Shown here one piece after another: positions 18,006-28,259 of a stretch of 64,000 nt of DNA. Where the stretch lies: contig JASEGS010000003.1 of the NCBI GenBank assembly GCA_030017995.1, forward strand, positions 1 to 64,000. The letters run 5' to 3'. The notes beneath the pieces are model-generated. The model was not told the origin of the DNA. It did not search any database and saw only the letters and a list, made by a program, of their open reading frames with translations. The position numbers were made by a program, and so were the translations under genes. This stretch comes from Thermodesulfovibrionales bacterium. Its GTDB lineage: Bacteria; Nitrospirota; Thermodesulfovibrionia; Thermodesulfovibrionales; Dissulfurispiraceae. Every line of letters begins with the position of its first letter. The stretch's first letter is position 1.

Positions 18006-18848
18006 TTCAACAAACATATTGTCTATGAGACGCGTCTTCCCCATCTTTACGGCTATTGCAAAGAGATTTTGCTTCTTGAATTCGTTCAGTTCGTCCAATG
18101 TCTCTGAATCATAAACCCCTGCATATTGAATCTCAGATATAAGCGGCTCTGTCTTAAGCATGTCTCTCATATGCCGCTTGATGTCTTCCGGCTTTGGATT
18201 GCCTGTCTTCATAAGTTCTGAAGCAGAAATAAGCGTTTTGTATATTACAGCAGCCGCTTCTCTTTCATCCTGACTAAGATATACATTCCTTGAACTCATT
18301 GCCAAGCCGTCACCTTCCCTCACCGTTGGACAGGTTACCATCTCCACATCCATGTTCAAATCTTCTACCATTTTTTTTATAACTACTGTTTGCTGAAAAT
18401 CCTTCTGGCCGAAATACGCCCTCCTCGGTTTTACTACATTAAAAAGTTTGCTAACAACAGTGGCAACACCGTCAAAATGCCCGGGTCTGAAGACCCCGCA
18501 TAACTTATCAGACAGGTCCCTTACATTTATGTATGTTGAGAAACCGTGTGGATACATGGGCATAACATCAGGTGAAAATAAGGTATCAACATCTTCACTT
18601 TTGAGTTTTTCTATATCGCCTTCCATATCCCTCGGATAATTGCTGAGATCTTCATTATGTCCGAATTGAATAGGGTTCACAAAAATACTGACAACTGTTA
18701 TGTCATTTTCACTTTTCGATCTTCTTATAAGACTTAAATGTCCTTCGTGAAGAGCTCCCATTGTGGGAACAAAACCAATTGATTTCCCCCTTAGGCAATG
18801 TGTTTTGGATGTCTCTTGCATTATCTTGGGTATTCTTATGATTTCCAT
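17985..18848 (-). CDS. panC: Pantothenate synthetase
   Basis: This 287-residue protein has VPTMGALHEGHLSLI (HxGH nucleotide motif), SIFVNPIQFG, FRPGHFDGVATVV, YFGQKDFQQ and the SSRN motif. It joins pantoate and beta-alanine with ATP. It is a stand-alone gene here, with no panB or panD next to it. The C-terminus appears to be remodelled by a heptamer array. Confidence 0.95.
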   Translation of the reverse strand: MEIIRIPKIMQETSKTHCLRGKSIGFVPTMGALHEGHLSLIRRSKSENDITVVSIFVNPIQFGHNEDLSNYPRDMEGDIEKLKSEDVDTLFSPDVMPMYPHGFSTYINVRDLSDKLCGVFRPGHFDGVATVVSKLFNVVKPRRAYFGQKDFQQTVVIKKMVEDLNMDVEMVTCPTVREGDGLAMSSRNVYLSQDEREAAAVIYKTLISASELMKTGNPKPEDIKRHMRDMLKTEPLISEIQYAGVYDSETLDELNEFKKQNLFAIAVKMGKTRLIDNMFVEALNTKL

Positions 18849-18976
18849 AACAATACTCTATATAAGAGAAATATAATTGGTCAAGAAAAAGACTATTTGA
18901 CAAAGCCCCCTTTTAGATGTATAAAGAAATTAAGCAAACAAAAAGTAAAAATACTCTATTTAAGGAGGACAGAGCC

Positions 18977-19264
18977 ATGGCATATTACGTAATCCTGAGT
19001 AAATTAACTGACGAAGGCAGAAAAACTATTAAAAACAATCCGGGAAGGATGTTCGAGGTCAATAAAGAACTCGAAGCTATGGGGGTAAAGGTAAAAGAGC
19101 AATTCGCAGTCCTCGGACCTTATGATTTTGTGAATATTGTTGAAGCGCCTGATAATGAGACTGTTCTAAAGATGTCTGTGGAACTGGGGGCGAGAGGGTC
19201 TGTGGAACTCCTCACATTGCCTGCCATCCCGGCAGAAGATATTGTAAAAAAATTGAAATTGTAG
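18977..19264 (+). CDS. GYD domain protein
   Basis: This protein of about 95 residues starts at ATG 18977 behind AAGGAGG. It has the typical GYD family sequence: YYVILSKLTDEGRKTI, GPYDFVNIVEAPD and GSVELLTLPAI. It is a small ferredoxin-fold protein of unknown function, likely dimeric. Confidence 0.85.
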   Translation: MAYYVILSKLTDEGRKTIKNNPGRMFEVNKELEAMGVKVKEQFAVLGPYDFVNIVEAPDNETVLKMSVELGARGSVELLTLPAIPAEDIVKKLKL

Positions 19265-19376
19265 TGTTGCCTTTATAGTGACTTGCGTGGATAATTGATG
19301 TGGGAAATTTTTAAAAAAATAATTAAAGAGTTTCTAAACTACTTTACTTTATTTATTCAATATGGTAGCTTAATTT

Positions 19377-19613
19377 ATGTTAAAAAACATTGATGTCACA
19401 TTAGATTTAATAGGGCTCCGCTGTCCTGGTCCTGTTTTAAAAACGAAGAAGGCCATTGACATTATGCAGTCCGGTCAAACAGTCCTGATTATATGCGATG
19501 ACGGTGGGGCAGTAGATGATATCCCTGCCCTCTGCAGGAGAGTTGGCTGCAAGGTCATAGACTTCTCAGAAGAAAACGGCATGTTGAAGTTCATAATCGA
19601 AAAACAGGCTTGA
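19377..19613 (+). CDS. TusA/SirA-like sulfur carrier protein
   Basis: This 78-residue protein has DLIGLRCPGPVLKTKKAI, whose Cys is the persulfide-carrying residue of TusA, and the usual beta-alpha-beta fold. Additional Cys residues (ICDDGG, ALCRRVGC) are present. It probably traffics sulfur; partner genes (dsrE, yeeE) are not adjacent. Confidence 0.85.
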   Translation: MLKNIDVTLDLIGLRCPGPVLKTKKAIDIMQSGQTVLIICDDGGAVDDIPALCRRVGCKVIDFSEENGMLKFIIEKQA

Positions 19614-19743
19614 ACTATTCAGCATATTAAGTGAATGCAATCCGCCGCTTTTTATCGAAACCCTTTTATTGTCTTTTATGTGCCCCTTCCTTTTGAATTA
19701 AGATTTATGATAATGTGAATGCACTAAATAATGGAGGGTTTTA

Positions 19744-20934
19744 ATGACAAAAAAGATTGTGCTCGCATATTCAGGCGGTCTGGATACATCCGTCATTATA
19801 AAATGGCTTATTGAAACCTACAACGCCAAAATAATTGCCTTCTGCGCTGACCTCGGTCAGGGCGAAGACTTAAAAGCGATTAAAGAAAAGGCATTGAAGA
19901 CAGGGGCTTCAAAGGCGTATGTAGAGGACATGAGGGAAGAATTTGCAAAAGAATATATATTCCCGATGCTGAGGGCAAATGCTGTTTATGAAGGCACATA
20001 CATGCTCGGCACATCCATAGCAAGACCTCTGATAGCAAAAAAACAAATCGAAATAGCCCTGAAGGAAAATGCCGATGCAGTGGCTCACGGGGCAACAGGA
20101 AAGGGTAATGACCAGGTGAGATTTGAAATGACCTATTACGCTATGAAGCCTGATATAAAGGTTATTGCGCCATGGCGAGAGTGGTCTTTCGATTCAAGGC
20201 AGTCTCTCATCAATTATGCAAAAAAACATGGCATACCAGTGCCTGTAACAAAGAAGAAGCCTTTTAGCACGGACAGGAATATCTTTCACATAAGCTACGA
20301 AGGCGGTATATTGGAAGACCCGTGGGCAGAGCCGCCAAAAGATATGTATACAATGATGTCCCCGCCTGAAAAGACCCCGAACAAGCCTACATATATAGAA
20401 ATAGGATATAAAGAAGGGAATCCCGTATCTCTGAATGGAAAGACCCTCTCGCCTTTTAGTCTCCTCGAAGCCCTGAACAAAATTGCCGGGACAAACGGCA
20501 TCGGAAGGATTGATATAGTAGAAAACAGATACGTCGGAATAAAATCAAGAGGGGTTTACGAGACCCCGGGCGGCACAGTCCTTCATATAGCGCACCGCTC
20601 CATTGAGTCCATTACTCTTGACAGGGAAGTACTTCATCTCAGGGATTCTTTGATTCCAAAATATGCGGAAATGATTTATTATGGATACTGGTTTGCACCT
20701 GAAAGGGAGATGCTACAAGGAATAATGGACGAATCGCAGAAAAATGTTACAGGAACGGTAAGGTTAAAACTATATAAAGGAAACTGCTCTGTTGTTGGCA
20801 GGAAATCTCCGAATTCCCTTTATCATCCCGAGCTCGCAACATTCGAGGCTGAAAAAATATACAATCAGAAGGACGCAGAAGGCTTTATAAAGCTTAACGC
20901 CCTGCGGCTGAGGGTGAAGAGTCTTTTAGGATAA
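19744..20934 (+). CDS. argG: Argininosuccinate synthase
   Basis: This 396-residue protein has the ATP-PPi motif [12 protein letters not shown] and [14 protein letters not shown], together with later [10 protein letters not shown]. It joins citrulline and aspartate in arginine synthesis. It has a GGAGGG Shine-Dalgarno and no internal anomalies. Confidence 0.97.
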   Translation: MTKKIVLAYSGGLDTSVIIKWLIETYNAKIIAFCADLGQGEDLKAIKEKALKTGASKAYVEDMREEFAKEYIFPMLRANAVYEGTYMLGTSIARPLIAKKQIEIALKENADAVAHGATGKGNDQVRFEMTYYAMKPDIKVIAPWREWSFDSRQSLINYAKKHGIPVPVTKKKPFSTDRNIFHISYEGGILEDPWAEPPKDMYTMMSPPEKTPNKPTYIEIGYKEGNPVSLNGKTLSPFSLLEALNKIAGTNGIGRIDIVENRYVGIKSRGVYETPGGTVLHIAHRSIESITLDREVLHLRDSLIPKYAEMIYYGYWFAPEREMLQGIMDESQKNVTGTVRLKLYKGNCSVVGRKSPNSLYHPELATFEAEKIYNQKDAEGFIKLNALRLRVKSLLG

Positions 20935-20944
20935 TCTCCGTCTT

Positions 20945-22054
20945 ATGCCTGATAATGATCTCAAATACTGGCTTGCACTATCCTTCATAAAAGACATAGG
21001 TCCGGTAACAATAAAACGCCTCCTCTCTGCCTTTCATTCGCCGCAAGATATTATGAAGGCAAGTTTTAATGAACTAAAGGATGTAGAGGATGTAGGGAAA
21101 GCCAGAGCAAAGAGGATAAAGGAATTCAATGCATGGGATCTTATAGATACAGAGATCAAAAAGGCTGAAAAGCACAATATAAACATAATCACTTATTCTG
21201 ACAAAGAGTATCCTGAGCACCTGAAACAGATAATAGATGCCCCGACAGTCCTTTACACAAAAGGCAGGTTCACAAAAGATGACAGATACGCTATTGCAAT
21301 TGTGGGGTCAAGGTTGATGACAGAATACGGCAAGAGAACTGCTGAAAAGATGGCAGGGGAAATAGCCTCGTGCGGACTTACAGTTGTAAGCGGCATGGCA
21401 AGGGGAATAGACACGGTTTCTCATGAAAATGCGCTGAAAACAGGAGGAAGAAGTATAGCTGTATTGGGCTGCGGCATGGACAAACCATATCCGCCTGAGA
21501 ACAGAAAACTCTTTGGAGCCCTTTCTCAATCTGGATGTGTTGTAAGCGAATTCCCAATAGGCACGCCGCCAAACAAAGAAAACTTCCCGAAGAGAAACAG
21601 GCTGATTAGCGGGCTATCCATGGGTGTCCTCGTCATAGAAGCAACAAGAGAAAGCGGCTCTCTGATAACAGCATCTTATGCCCTCGAACAGGGAAAGGAA
21701 GTCTTTGCAATTCCCGGGAATCTGACATCTGCCAACTCCGAAGGAACTAATGCCCTTATAAAGAAAGGCGCCAAACTGGTTCAGAAGATAGAAGATATAC
21801 TGGAAGAATTATCGCCTCAATTAAAAGGTCTCCTGAAAATCAGAGAGAATTCTTTAACACGTTCAATGGATGGACTTGAAATAAACGAAGAAGAAAAGGC
21901 AATATGTAACATTTTGGGGACTGAACCCAAACACATTGATATAATCGCACGGGAAATTAAAATGCCGTCCTCGAGACTTTCAGGTTTACTACTCGGTCTT
22001 GAAATTAAAGGCATTGTGAAGCAGACAGAAGGAAAACGATTTTATATATTATAG
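20945..22054 (+). CDS. dprA: DNA-processing protein DprA
   Basis: This 369-residue protein has N-terminal helix-hairpin-helix repeats (IGPVTIKRLLSAF; VEDVGKARAKRI). The Rossmann-type DprA core carries GSRLMTEYG, VVSGMARGIDTVSHENAL and VLGCGMDKPYPPEN, and the C-terminus has a winged-helix segment. It loads RecA on incoming single-stranded DNA. The gene order dprA - small ORF - topA resembles the common dprA-smg-topA arrangement. Confidence 0.95.
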   Translation: MPDNDLKYWLALSFIKDIGPVTIKRLLSAFHSPQDIMKASFNELKDVEDVGKARAKRIKEFNAWDLIDTEIKKAEKHNINIITYSDKEYPEHLKQIIDAPTVLYTKGRFTKDDRYAIAIVGSRLMTEYGKRTAEKMAGEIASCGLTVVSGMARGIDTVSHENALKTGGRSIAVLGCGMDKPYPPENRKLFGALSQSGCVVSEFPIGTPPNKENFPKRNRLISGLSMGVLVIEATRESGSLITASYALEQGKEVFAIPGNLTSANSEGTNALIKKGAKLVQKIEDILEELSPQLKGLLKIRENSLTRSMDGLEINEEEKAICNILGTEPKHIDIIAREIKMPSSRLSGLLLGLEIKGIVKQTEGKRFYIL

Positions 22055-22063
22055 GAGGTTAAG

Positions 22064-22348
22064 TTGGCAAGGAGACTTATAGATATAATCAGAGTTCTCG
22101 CCAAGGAGTTGATAGACAAAGGCTATGAATCAGATGAAGCCTTGAAAAAGATCAGCGTCTTTGACCTGGACTTCTTGACTATAAAGCAGGAACTTCTGAC
22201 ACTTGAGCTATCAAAATATATTGACGACACCGAGCTTGACACTATAAGGGCATTTCTGTCATACATACTCATGAAAGAGACAGAAATTGAGACTGAAGAG
22301 ATTTACGCTTTCGTATTTGGCAAAGGTCGTCAGATAACATGGAACTAA
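22064..22348 (+). CDS. Small helical protein at the smg position between dprA and topA
   Basis: This 94-residue protein has a TTG start behind GGAGGTTAAG. Its helical, acidic sequence contains RLIDIIRVLAKELIDKGY and FLSYILMKETEIETEEIYAFV. It occupies the place where smg (DUF494) is found in many bacteria and may be a short Smg relative, but it is too short and divergent for me to assert that. Confidence 0.65.
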   Translation: MARRLIDIIRVLAKELIDKGYESDEALKKISVFDLDFLTIKQELLTLELSKYIDDTELDTIRAFLSYILMKETEIETEEIYAFVFGKGRQITWN

Positions 22349-22352
22349 TAAT

Positions 22353-24689
22353 ATGAAATCCCTCGTCATAGTCGAATCGCCTGCAAAGGCAAAGACCATA
22401 AATAAAATACTCGGCAAAGATTTCGGCGTAAAAGCATCTATAGGCCATGTAAAAGATCTTCCTAAAAAAGAGATCGGCGTGGATGTTGAGAATAATTTCG
22501 AGCCTACCTACATCATTATCCCCGGGAAGGAAAAAGTTATAAAGGAGCTGAAAAGCGAGGCAAAGAAGGCCGAAGAGGTCTACATAGCCACAGACCCTGA
22601 CAGAGAGGGAGAGGCAATAGCCCATCACATAGCTGAAGAAATAAAATCTCCAAAGAATGGTAAAAAGATATACCGCGTGACATTCCACGAAATAACAGAT
22701 AGAGCAGTAAAGGAGGCGATAAAAAACCCGGGCAATATAGACATTAATAAGGTAGAGGCGCAGCAGGCCCGCAGAATACTTGACAGGCTTGTAGGCTACA
22801 ATCTAAGCCCTTTCCTCTGGAAAAAGGTGAGGCGGGGATTGAGCGCCGGAAGGGTCCAGTCAGTTGCAGTAAAGCTCATAGTAGACAGGGAGAGGGAGAT
22901 CGAGTCGTTCAATAAAGAAGAATACTGGACCATAGAAGCCCTCTTGCAACCACAGAAAATCACAGATACAAAAGAAACGCCTCAACAATTCTGGTCAAGG
23001 CTTTACAAATACAACGATTCCCTTGTCATAAACCGTGATGCAGAAGAGGGAAAACGCTTTCTTATCACAAATGAAGAGACCGCAAAACAAATCGCAGATG
23101 AAATTAAAGACAAAGAACTCCGTCTCTCAAAAATAGAAAAGAAGCTCAGAAAGAGGTCGCCCTCTCCTCCATTCATCACAAGCACATTACAGCAGGAAGC
23201 TGCGAGGAGACTCAGATTCCCGGCGAAAAGAACAATGATGATAGCCCAGCAGCTTTATGAAGGAATTGAACTCGGCAAAGAAGGCTCTGTTGGTCTTATT
23301 ACCTATATGAGGACGGATTCGTTCAGAATAGCCCCAGAGGCTCAGCAATGGGCAAGGGAATTGATACAGGCTCAGTTCGGAAAAGATTATCTCCCTGAAA
23401 AGCCACCCCATTATAAAAGCAAAGGCAGCGCTCAGGAGGCGCATGAGGCCATAAGGCCGACATATCCCGACAAATCGCCTGAGACTGTAAAGGCATTTCT
23501 TTCAAAGGACCAGTATAGCCTCTATTCATTGATATGGAACAGGTTCATCGCAAGCCAGATGACTCCCGCACAACTTGAACAGACCACGTTCATCATAGGA
23601 TTAAAGGACTCAGGAATCGAAATGAAGGGATCTGAATTAAGGTCATCCGGCACTGTAATAAGATTTCCCGGATTTATGGCGTTATACACTGAGAGCAAGG
23701 ATGAGATAGAAGAAGAGGAAGGCGGGATACTCCCTCCATTAAAAGAGAATGACATCCTCAAACAGCTCGATATAAAGCCTGTCCAACATTTCACGCAGCC
23801 TCCGCCGAGATATTCGGAGGCGACTCTCGTAAAGGCCCTCGAAGAAAAAGGCATTGGCAGGCCGTCCACATACGCTGCAATATTATCAACAATTCAGGAC
23901 AGGAAATATGTGGAGAAAAACAATGAAAGGCGTTTCTTCCCAACAGAACTCGGCATAGTCGTCAACGACCTCCTCGTTGAAAAATTTCCTGAGCTGATAG
24001 ATATTAGCTTTACCGCAAAGATGGAAGAGGAGCTCGATGAGATCGAAAGCGCTAAAATGAAGTGGGTCAAAGTAATAAATGACTTTTATAAACCTTTCAG
24101 CAAAGACCTCAATGAGGCGTCAAAAGACATGGAAAAGGTTAAACCAAAAGATATTCCAACAGAAGAGGTCTGCGAAAAATGCGGCTCTCCTATGGTTATA
24201 AAATGGGGAAGGCACGGAAGATTCATGGCGTGCTCCGGCTATCCCGAATGCAAAAATACAAGGCCTCTCGATGGGGAAAACGGCGGAGCCCCGAAGGCCG
24301 AGCCAATAGCTACTAATGAGTTTTGCGAAAAGTGCGGCTCTCCTATGGTCATAAAGAGCGGAAGGTTCGGAAAGTTTATGGCTTGCTCAAAATATCCTGA
24401 ATGCAAAAACACAAAACCTATCGCAACAGGGGTCAAATGCCCCCTTGACGGAGGAGACATCGTCGAGAGGAGATCGAAGAGGGGCAAGCCATTCTGGAGC
24501 TGCGGCAATTATCCAAAATGTAATTTTGCGAGCTGGTATAAACCGGTGCCAAAGCAGTGTCCGAAATGCAGCGCCTCTTTTCTCGTCGAAAGATGGACTA
24601 AAACCGGAGAATCATTCCATGCCTGTTCAAATAAAGACTGCGACTATAAGATAGAGGTAAAGAGAGAAGAAGCGTCAAGCGAAGCCTGA
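22353..24689 (+). CDS. topA: DNA topoisomerase I
   Basis: This 778-residue type IA topoisomerase has a TOPRIM domain (VIVESPAKAKTI, DPDREGEAIAH). The catalytic Tyr is in GLITYMRTDSFRI. Four C-terminal Cys4 zinc ribbons follow; the first two are near-identical tandem copies at protein and DNA level (about 24165-24270 and 24318-24420). It relaxes negative supercoils. Confidence 0.96.
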   Translation: MKSLVIVESPAKAKTINKILGKDFGVKASIGHVKDLPKKEIGVDVENNFEPTYIIIPGKEKVIKELKSEAKKAEEVYIATDPDREGEAIAHHIAEEIKSPKNGKKIYRVTFHEITDRAVKEAIKNPGNIDINKVEAQQARRILDRLVGYNLSPFLWKKVRRGLSAGRVQSVAVKLIVDREREIESFNKEEYWTIEALLQPQKITDTKETPQQFWSRLYKYNDSLVINRDAEEGKRFLITNEETAKQIADEIKDKELRLSKIEKKLRKRSPSPPFITSTLQQEAARRLRFPAKRTMMIAQQLYEGIELGKEGSVGLITYMRTDSFRIAPEAQQWARELIQAQFGKDYLPEKPPHYKSKGSAQEAHEAIRPTYPDKSPETVKAFLSKDQYSLYSLIWNRFIASQMTPAQLEQTTFIIGLKDSGIEMKGSELRSSGTVIRFPGFMALYTESKDEIEEEEGGILPPLKENDILKQLDIKPVQHFTQPPPRYSEATLVKALEEKGIGRPSTYAAILSTIQDRKYVEKNNERRFFPTELGIVVNDLLVEKFPELIDISFTAKMEEELDEIESAKMKWVKVINDFYKPFSKDLNEASKDMEKVKPKDIPTEEVCEKCGSPMVIKWGRHGRFMACSGYPECKNTRPLDGENGGAPKAEPIATNEFCEKCGSPMVIKSGRFGKFMACSKYPECKNTKPIATGVKCPLDGGDIVERRSKRGKPFWSCGNYPKCNFASWYKPVPKQCPKCSASFLVERWTKTGESFHACSNKDCDYKIEVKREEASSEA

Positions 24690-24692
24690 TAC

Positions 24693-25454
24693 ATGAAATA
24701 CCCGCTTACAATAGGCATTGGGGGCTCACACAGCGGCACAGGCAAGACTACCATAGCAGCGGCACTCTTAAAATATCTTGCTACCCATTCACCCATTCAC
24801 CCATTCACCCATTCACCAAAAATTGGTGCTATCAAATACACAAAGACTGCCTTTTACTCATCTATTACGGATGATAAGACTATCCTAAGACAGGAAGATA
24901 AAGACACGAGAAGGCTGCTGGACGCGGGAGCAGAGGAAGTCCTGTGGGTTCAGTCTCCCGAATCGGGGCTTGAAGAAACACTGCCGATGGCTGTCGAAAG
25001 GCTGTCGCATCTTGACGGCATAATCATCGAAGGCAACAGCGCAATTGAGTTTTTAAAACCTGATATAGTAATATTTTTATTTAGAGGTTCTGGAAAAAAC
25101 CTGAAACCCTCGGCCCGTAAGCTGTTGAAACAAGCCGATATCATGCTTATACTCGGAGATGCGGAACAGCCTGCCCGGTCTAAGGCCCGGTCTCAGATTA
25201 GAAATTTAAAATTTTCAGGACTGGACAAAGCAGTTAAAGAACGGAATATAGAGGAGCTGATTTCTTACATGGGCGCTATAGCCAATAAAAAAAGACTTGA
25301 GGACATCCTGAAATCAAAGGCGATTGACAATAAAATCCCATGCGGCTCTGCGAGGCAGATAGCCGAGGATCTCGGCATCCCTTACACGGAGGTCGGCAAG
25401 GCAGCGGATGGGCTTAAAATCAAGATAACTAACTGCGAGCTGGGCTGCTTCTGA
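24693..25454 (+). CDS. MobB-like P-loop NTPase
   Basis: This 253-residue protein has the Walker A GGSHSGTGKTTIAAALL and IKYTK...RLLDAGAEEVLWV as in MobB (molybdopterin-guanine dinucleotide synthesis). A C-terminal winged-helix-like region (IPCGSARQIAEDLGIPYTEVG) is extra. Residues just after the P-loop (THSPIHPFTHSP) derive from a four-unit 8-nt repeat. It lies between topA and ccsA with a 4-base spacing. The true substrate is unsure. Confidence 0.75.
   Translation: MKYPLTIGIGGSHSGTGKTTIAAALLKYLATHSPIHPFTHSPKIGAIKYTKTAFYSSITDDKTILRQEDKDTRRLLDAGAEEVLWVQSPESGLEETLPMAVERLSHLDGIIIEGNSAIEFLKPDIVIFLFRGSGKNLKPSARKLLKQADIMLILGDAEQPARSKARSQIRNLKFSGLDKAVKERNIEELISYMGAIANKKRLEDILKSKAIDNKIPCGSARQIAEDLGIPYTEVGKAADGLKIKITNCELGCF
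24784..24815 (+). repeat. 8-nt tandem repeat (CCCATTCA x4) inside the MobB-like gene
   Basis: Four perfect units are read through all three frames and give an in-frame insertion after the P-loop helix. Confidence 0.9.
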
Positions 25455-26281
25455 TGAGAACGATACTCTTTGAATTAGCCCTCACATTCTATTTTGCCGC
25501 AACAATAATAAGCATCATAGAGATATTCAAAGGCGGCCCGAATATCAACAAAAAAGAATCCCGCGTCCTGCTCTTTATAGCAGGCATAGGGTTCGTGATA
25601 CATACAGCAAGCATAATTTACAGGTACGCAGCAGCAGGACACCTTCCGATAACGAGCATGCACGAGGCCTCGTCGTTCTTTGCGTGGTGCATTGTCCTTA
25701 TATTCTTCTTCCTCGAATACAGGTATAGGGTCGGCATAATGGGCTCATTCATCATGCCTATGGTTTTCATACTTATGCTCTCTTCATCGGTACTGCCGAG
25801 AGAGATAAGGCCTTTAAGCCCTGTGCTTCAGAGCTATTGGCTCGGCATACACACATTCCTCGCGTTTTTAGGCAATGCGGCTTTCGCGGTGGCCTTCGGA
25901 ACAGGCATCATGTATCTCGTGCAGGAGCATTATCTGAAATCAAAACACTTAGGCGGACTTTTTCAGAGACTTCCAAGCATACAGACTCTCGCTGAGATAA
26001 ATTACAGGCTGATAACCATCGGATTCCCACTGCTTACGCTTGCGATAATCACAGGGGCTCTCTGGGCTGAAAGCGTTTGGGGAACTTACTGGAGATGGGA
26101 CCCTAAAGAGGTATGGTCGCTCATCACATGGTTCATTTATGCCCTTGTGCTGCATATAAGGCTGACCGCAGGCTGGAGAGGGAAAAGGGCGGCGATATTG
26201 TCAATCGCAGGGTTTATTGTTGTGCTGTTCACATTTTTCGGAGTTAATCTGCTTTTAAAGAGCATTCATAGATTCCCATGA
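25454..26281 (+). CDS. ccsA: Cytochrome c biogenesis protein CcsA/CcsB-type heme handling
   Basis: This 275-residue membrane protein has about eight helices and the WWD-like heme-handling motif WGTYWRWDPKEVWSLITWF. His residues (HEASS; HTFLAF) are likely axial or exit ligands. It belongs to the system II cytochrome c maturation pathway. The end overlaps the hemA start (ATGA). Confidence 0.92.
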   Translation: MRTILFELALTFYFAATIISIIEIFKGGPNINKKESRVLLFIAGIGFVIHTASIIYRYAAAGHLPITSMHEASSFFAWCIVLIFFFLEYRYRVGIMGSFIMPMVFILMLSSSVLPREIRPLSPVLQSYWLGIHTFLAFLGNAAFAVAFGTGIMYLVQEHYLKSKHLGGLFQRLPSIQTLAEINYRLITIGFPLLTLAIITGALWAESVWGTYWRWDPKEVWSLITWFIYALVLHIRLTAGWRGKRAAILSIAGFIVVLFTFFGVNLLLKSIHRFP

Positions 26282-27552
26282 AAATCCTTGTTTTAGGCGT
26301 AAATCATAAAACCGCAAATGTCGAACTCAGGGAAAGGCTCGCCTTCAATGGTGATAAGCTCGAATCCGGAGTTTCAGGCCTGCACAATGTGCCTGATGTA
26401 AGAGAGATTGCCCTGCTTTCCACATGCAACAGGGTTGAACTATATACCTATGTAAATAATATAGTCTCCGGAGCGGACAATATCAAAAAATTTCTCTCGG
26501 CTTTCCACAACATACCGAGAAACGATTTCGAGAAATCCCTCTATGTCCATGCGGACTCCGATGCTATAAGGCATGTGTTCAGGGTCGCGTCAAGCCTCGA
26601 TTCTATGGTCGTGGGCGAGCCTCAGATACTCGGCCAGCTAAAGGATGCGTTCGATTTTGCGCTCAGCAAAAAGACTACCGGAGTTCTTCTTAATAAATTA
26701 ATGAAAAAGGCCATATCAACTGCAAAGCGGGTCAGGACAGAAACAAGGATTGCCGAAAATGCAGTATCCATAAGCTTTGCGGCTGTGGAGTTAGCTAAAA
26801 AGATATTTATCGATCTTTCATCCAAGTCATTTATGCTCCTCGGAGCAGGAGAAATGGCGGAGCTTGCCGCGCGCCATCTCGTGAACAATGGAGTCAGAGA
26901 TGTATTAGTCGTAAACAGGACATATGAAAGGGGATACGAGCTTGCAAAAGAGTTCAACGGAAAGGCAGTAAAATTCGAGGACTTTTTACATGAACTTATC
27001 CATACCGACATCATCATATGCTCGACCGGAGCGCCTTCATATATGCTCAATAAAGAGCAGATGCAGAAGGTAATGAAAGAGAGAAAGCACAAGCCTGTAT
27101 TCATCATTGACATATCCGTTCCAAGGAACATAGACCCCGATATAAACAAGATGGAAAACGTCTATCTCTACGACGTTGACGACCTTCAGGAGGTCGTTGA
27201 CACCAATATGCTCGAAAGGCAGAAGGAAGCTGAAAAGGCGGAAAAGATCATTGACGAAGAGGTGCAGAAATTCATAAGCTGGACGTCCTCTCTGCAATCC
27301 GTACCTACAATCGTATCCCTGCGCCAAAAGGCCGAGGAGATAAAGAACGAGGAACTTGAGAAGTTCAAAAATAAATATCCCGACATGGATGATGAAAAGA
27401 TGAAGGCCGTAGAATACCTGACGACAGCCATAACGAACAAACTCATACATCCACCCACGGTCACCCTCAAAGAAGACACCGAAGACAGGGACGAGCTGAT
27501 AGCAATGATAAAAAAATTATACGGAATAAACGGAGACGACAATGAAGAATAA
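26278..27552 (+). CDS. hemA: Glutamyl-tRNA reductase
   Basis: This 424-residue protein has GVNHKTANVELRERLAF, the catalytic Cys in STCNRVELY, an NADPH domain (MLLGAGEMAELAARHL) and the dimerisation helices. It makes glutamate-1-semialdehyde for tetrapyrrole synthesis. Its last bases (ATGAAGAATAA, 27542-27552) are identical to the first 11 bases of hemC 4.2 kb downstream, which suggests the genes once overlapped. Confidence 0.96.
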   Translation: MKILVLGVNHKTANVELRERLAFNGDKLESGVSGLHNVPDVREIALLSTCNRVELYTYVNNIVSGADNIKKFLSAFHNIPRNDFEKSLYVHADSDAIRHVFRVASSLDSMVVGEPQILGQLKDAFDFALSKKTTGVLLNKLMKKAISTAKRVRTETRIAENAVSISFAAVELAKKIFIDLSSKSFMLLGAGEMAELAARHLVNNGVRDVLVVNRTYERGYELAKEFNGKAVKFEDFLHELIHTDIIICSTGAPSYMLNKEQMQKVMKERKHKPVFIIDISVPRNIDPDINKMENVYLYDVDDLQEVVDTNMLERQKEAEKAEKIIDEEVQKFISWTSSLQSVPTIVSLRQKAEEIKNEELEKFKNKYPDMDDEKMKAVEYLTTAITNKLIHPPTVTLKEDTEDRDELIAMIKKLYGINGDDNEE

Positions 27553-27614
27553 AGGATGCAAGAGACTTACGATATTCATTTATTGTAAAATCTATTTAAA
27601 AAGGAGGAAAACCT

Positions 27615-27911
27615 ATGGCGACTGCACAAAAGGTTAAAATAAAACATCCTTATATAGTTTCATCCGAAAAGCGCTGTGGCGGCAGCCCTATAATTGCAGG
27701 AACTAAGTTCCCTGTCCGCTCTATTGTTTTTTATATACTTAAACAAGGCATAACTCCCGAAGAATTAGTGAAAGAATTTACCCATCTAAATCTCTCTCAG
27801 ATTTATGATGCCCTCTCATATTACTATGAACATAAAGAGCAAATAGACAAAGAGTTATCCGCTTGTGAAAGCTCACTAAGAGAGCAGGTTGAAGAAGCAA
27901 CTCATGTCTGA
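27615..27911 (+). CDS. DUF433 antitoxin-like protein
   Basis: This 98-residue protein contains the DUF433 winged-helix core (RCGGSPIIAGTKFPVRSIVFYILKQG, then LSQIYDALSYYYEH). It has an AAAAGGAGGAAAA Shine-Dalgarno. It overlaps the downstream DUF5615 toxin-like gene by 8 bases, the usual order of this toxin-antitoxin type. It is the first gene of the defence island in the heme operon. Confidence 0.85.
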   Translation: MATAQKVKIKHPYIVSSEKRCGGSPIIAGTKFPVRSIVFYILKQGITPEELVKEFTHLNLSQIYDALSYYYEHKEQIDKELSACESSLREQVEEATHV

Positions 27912-28257
27912 AATCTCTTTGTATATTGATGAAGATGTAAGGGTTTTACTATCGGAAGTATTGCGAAGCAGAGGATATAAAGCAATGCATGTTCTTGAAG
28001 TTAAAAGAAGCGGTAAAGACGATGACGAACAACTTGCTTATGCCGTCGGCAAAAAGATGTCAATGCTGACTCATAACATCGGTGATTATATAAAACTATC
28101 AAGGTCTTATATAAAGGAAAACAAGGATCACTTCGGCATCGTCGTTTCGGACCAAATACCTTTCAATGAACTGCTGCGACGAACTCTGAAATTTCTTTCC
28201 TCATACTCCAGAGAATCTGTAAAAAATCGTATAGTATGGCTGCAGGATTATAAATAA
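27904..28257 (+). CDS. DUF5615 PIN-like toxin
   Basis: This protein of about 117 residues starts at ATG 27904, inside the antitoxin gene. It has YIDEDVRVLLSEVLRSRGY, RSGKDDDEQLAYAVG, MLTHNIGDYIKL and GIVVSDQIPFNEL, all typical of DUF5615 PIN-like nucleases. It probably cleaves RNA and is held by the DUF433 partner. Confidence 0.85.
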   Translation: MSEISLYIDEDVRVLLSEVLRSRGYKAMHVLEVKRSGKDDDEQLAYAVGKKMSMLTHNIGDYIKLSRSYIKENKDHFGIVVSDQIPFNELLRRTLKFLSSYSRESVKNRIVWLQDYK

Positions 28258-28259
28258 AT

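Noticed and set aside
19377-19613. TusA-like gene as evidence of a local selenium pathway (YedF)
   Set aside because: YedF carries an additional domain; this 78-residue protein is a plain TusA-like carrier.
24165-24420. Tandem DNA repeat in topA as a mobile insertion
   Set aside because: It is the normal duplication of zinc-ribbon domains in topoisomerase I.
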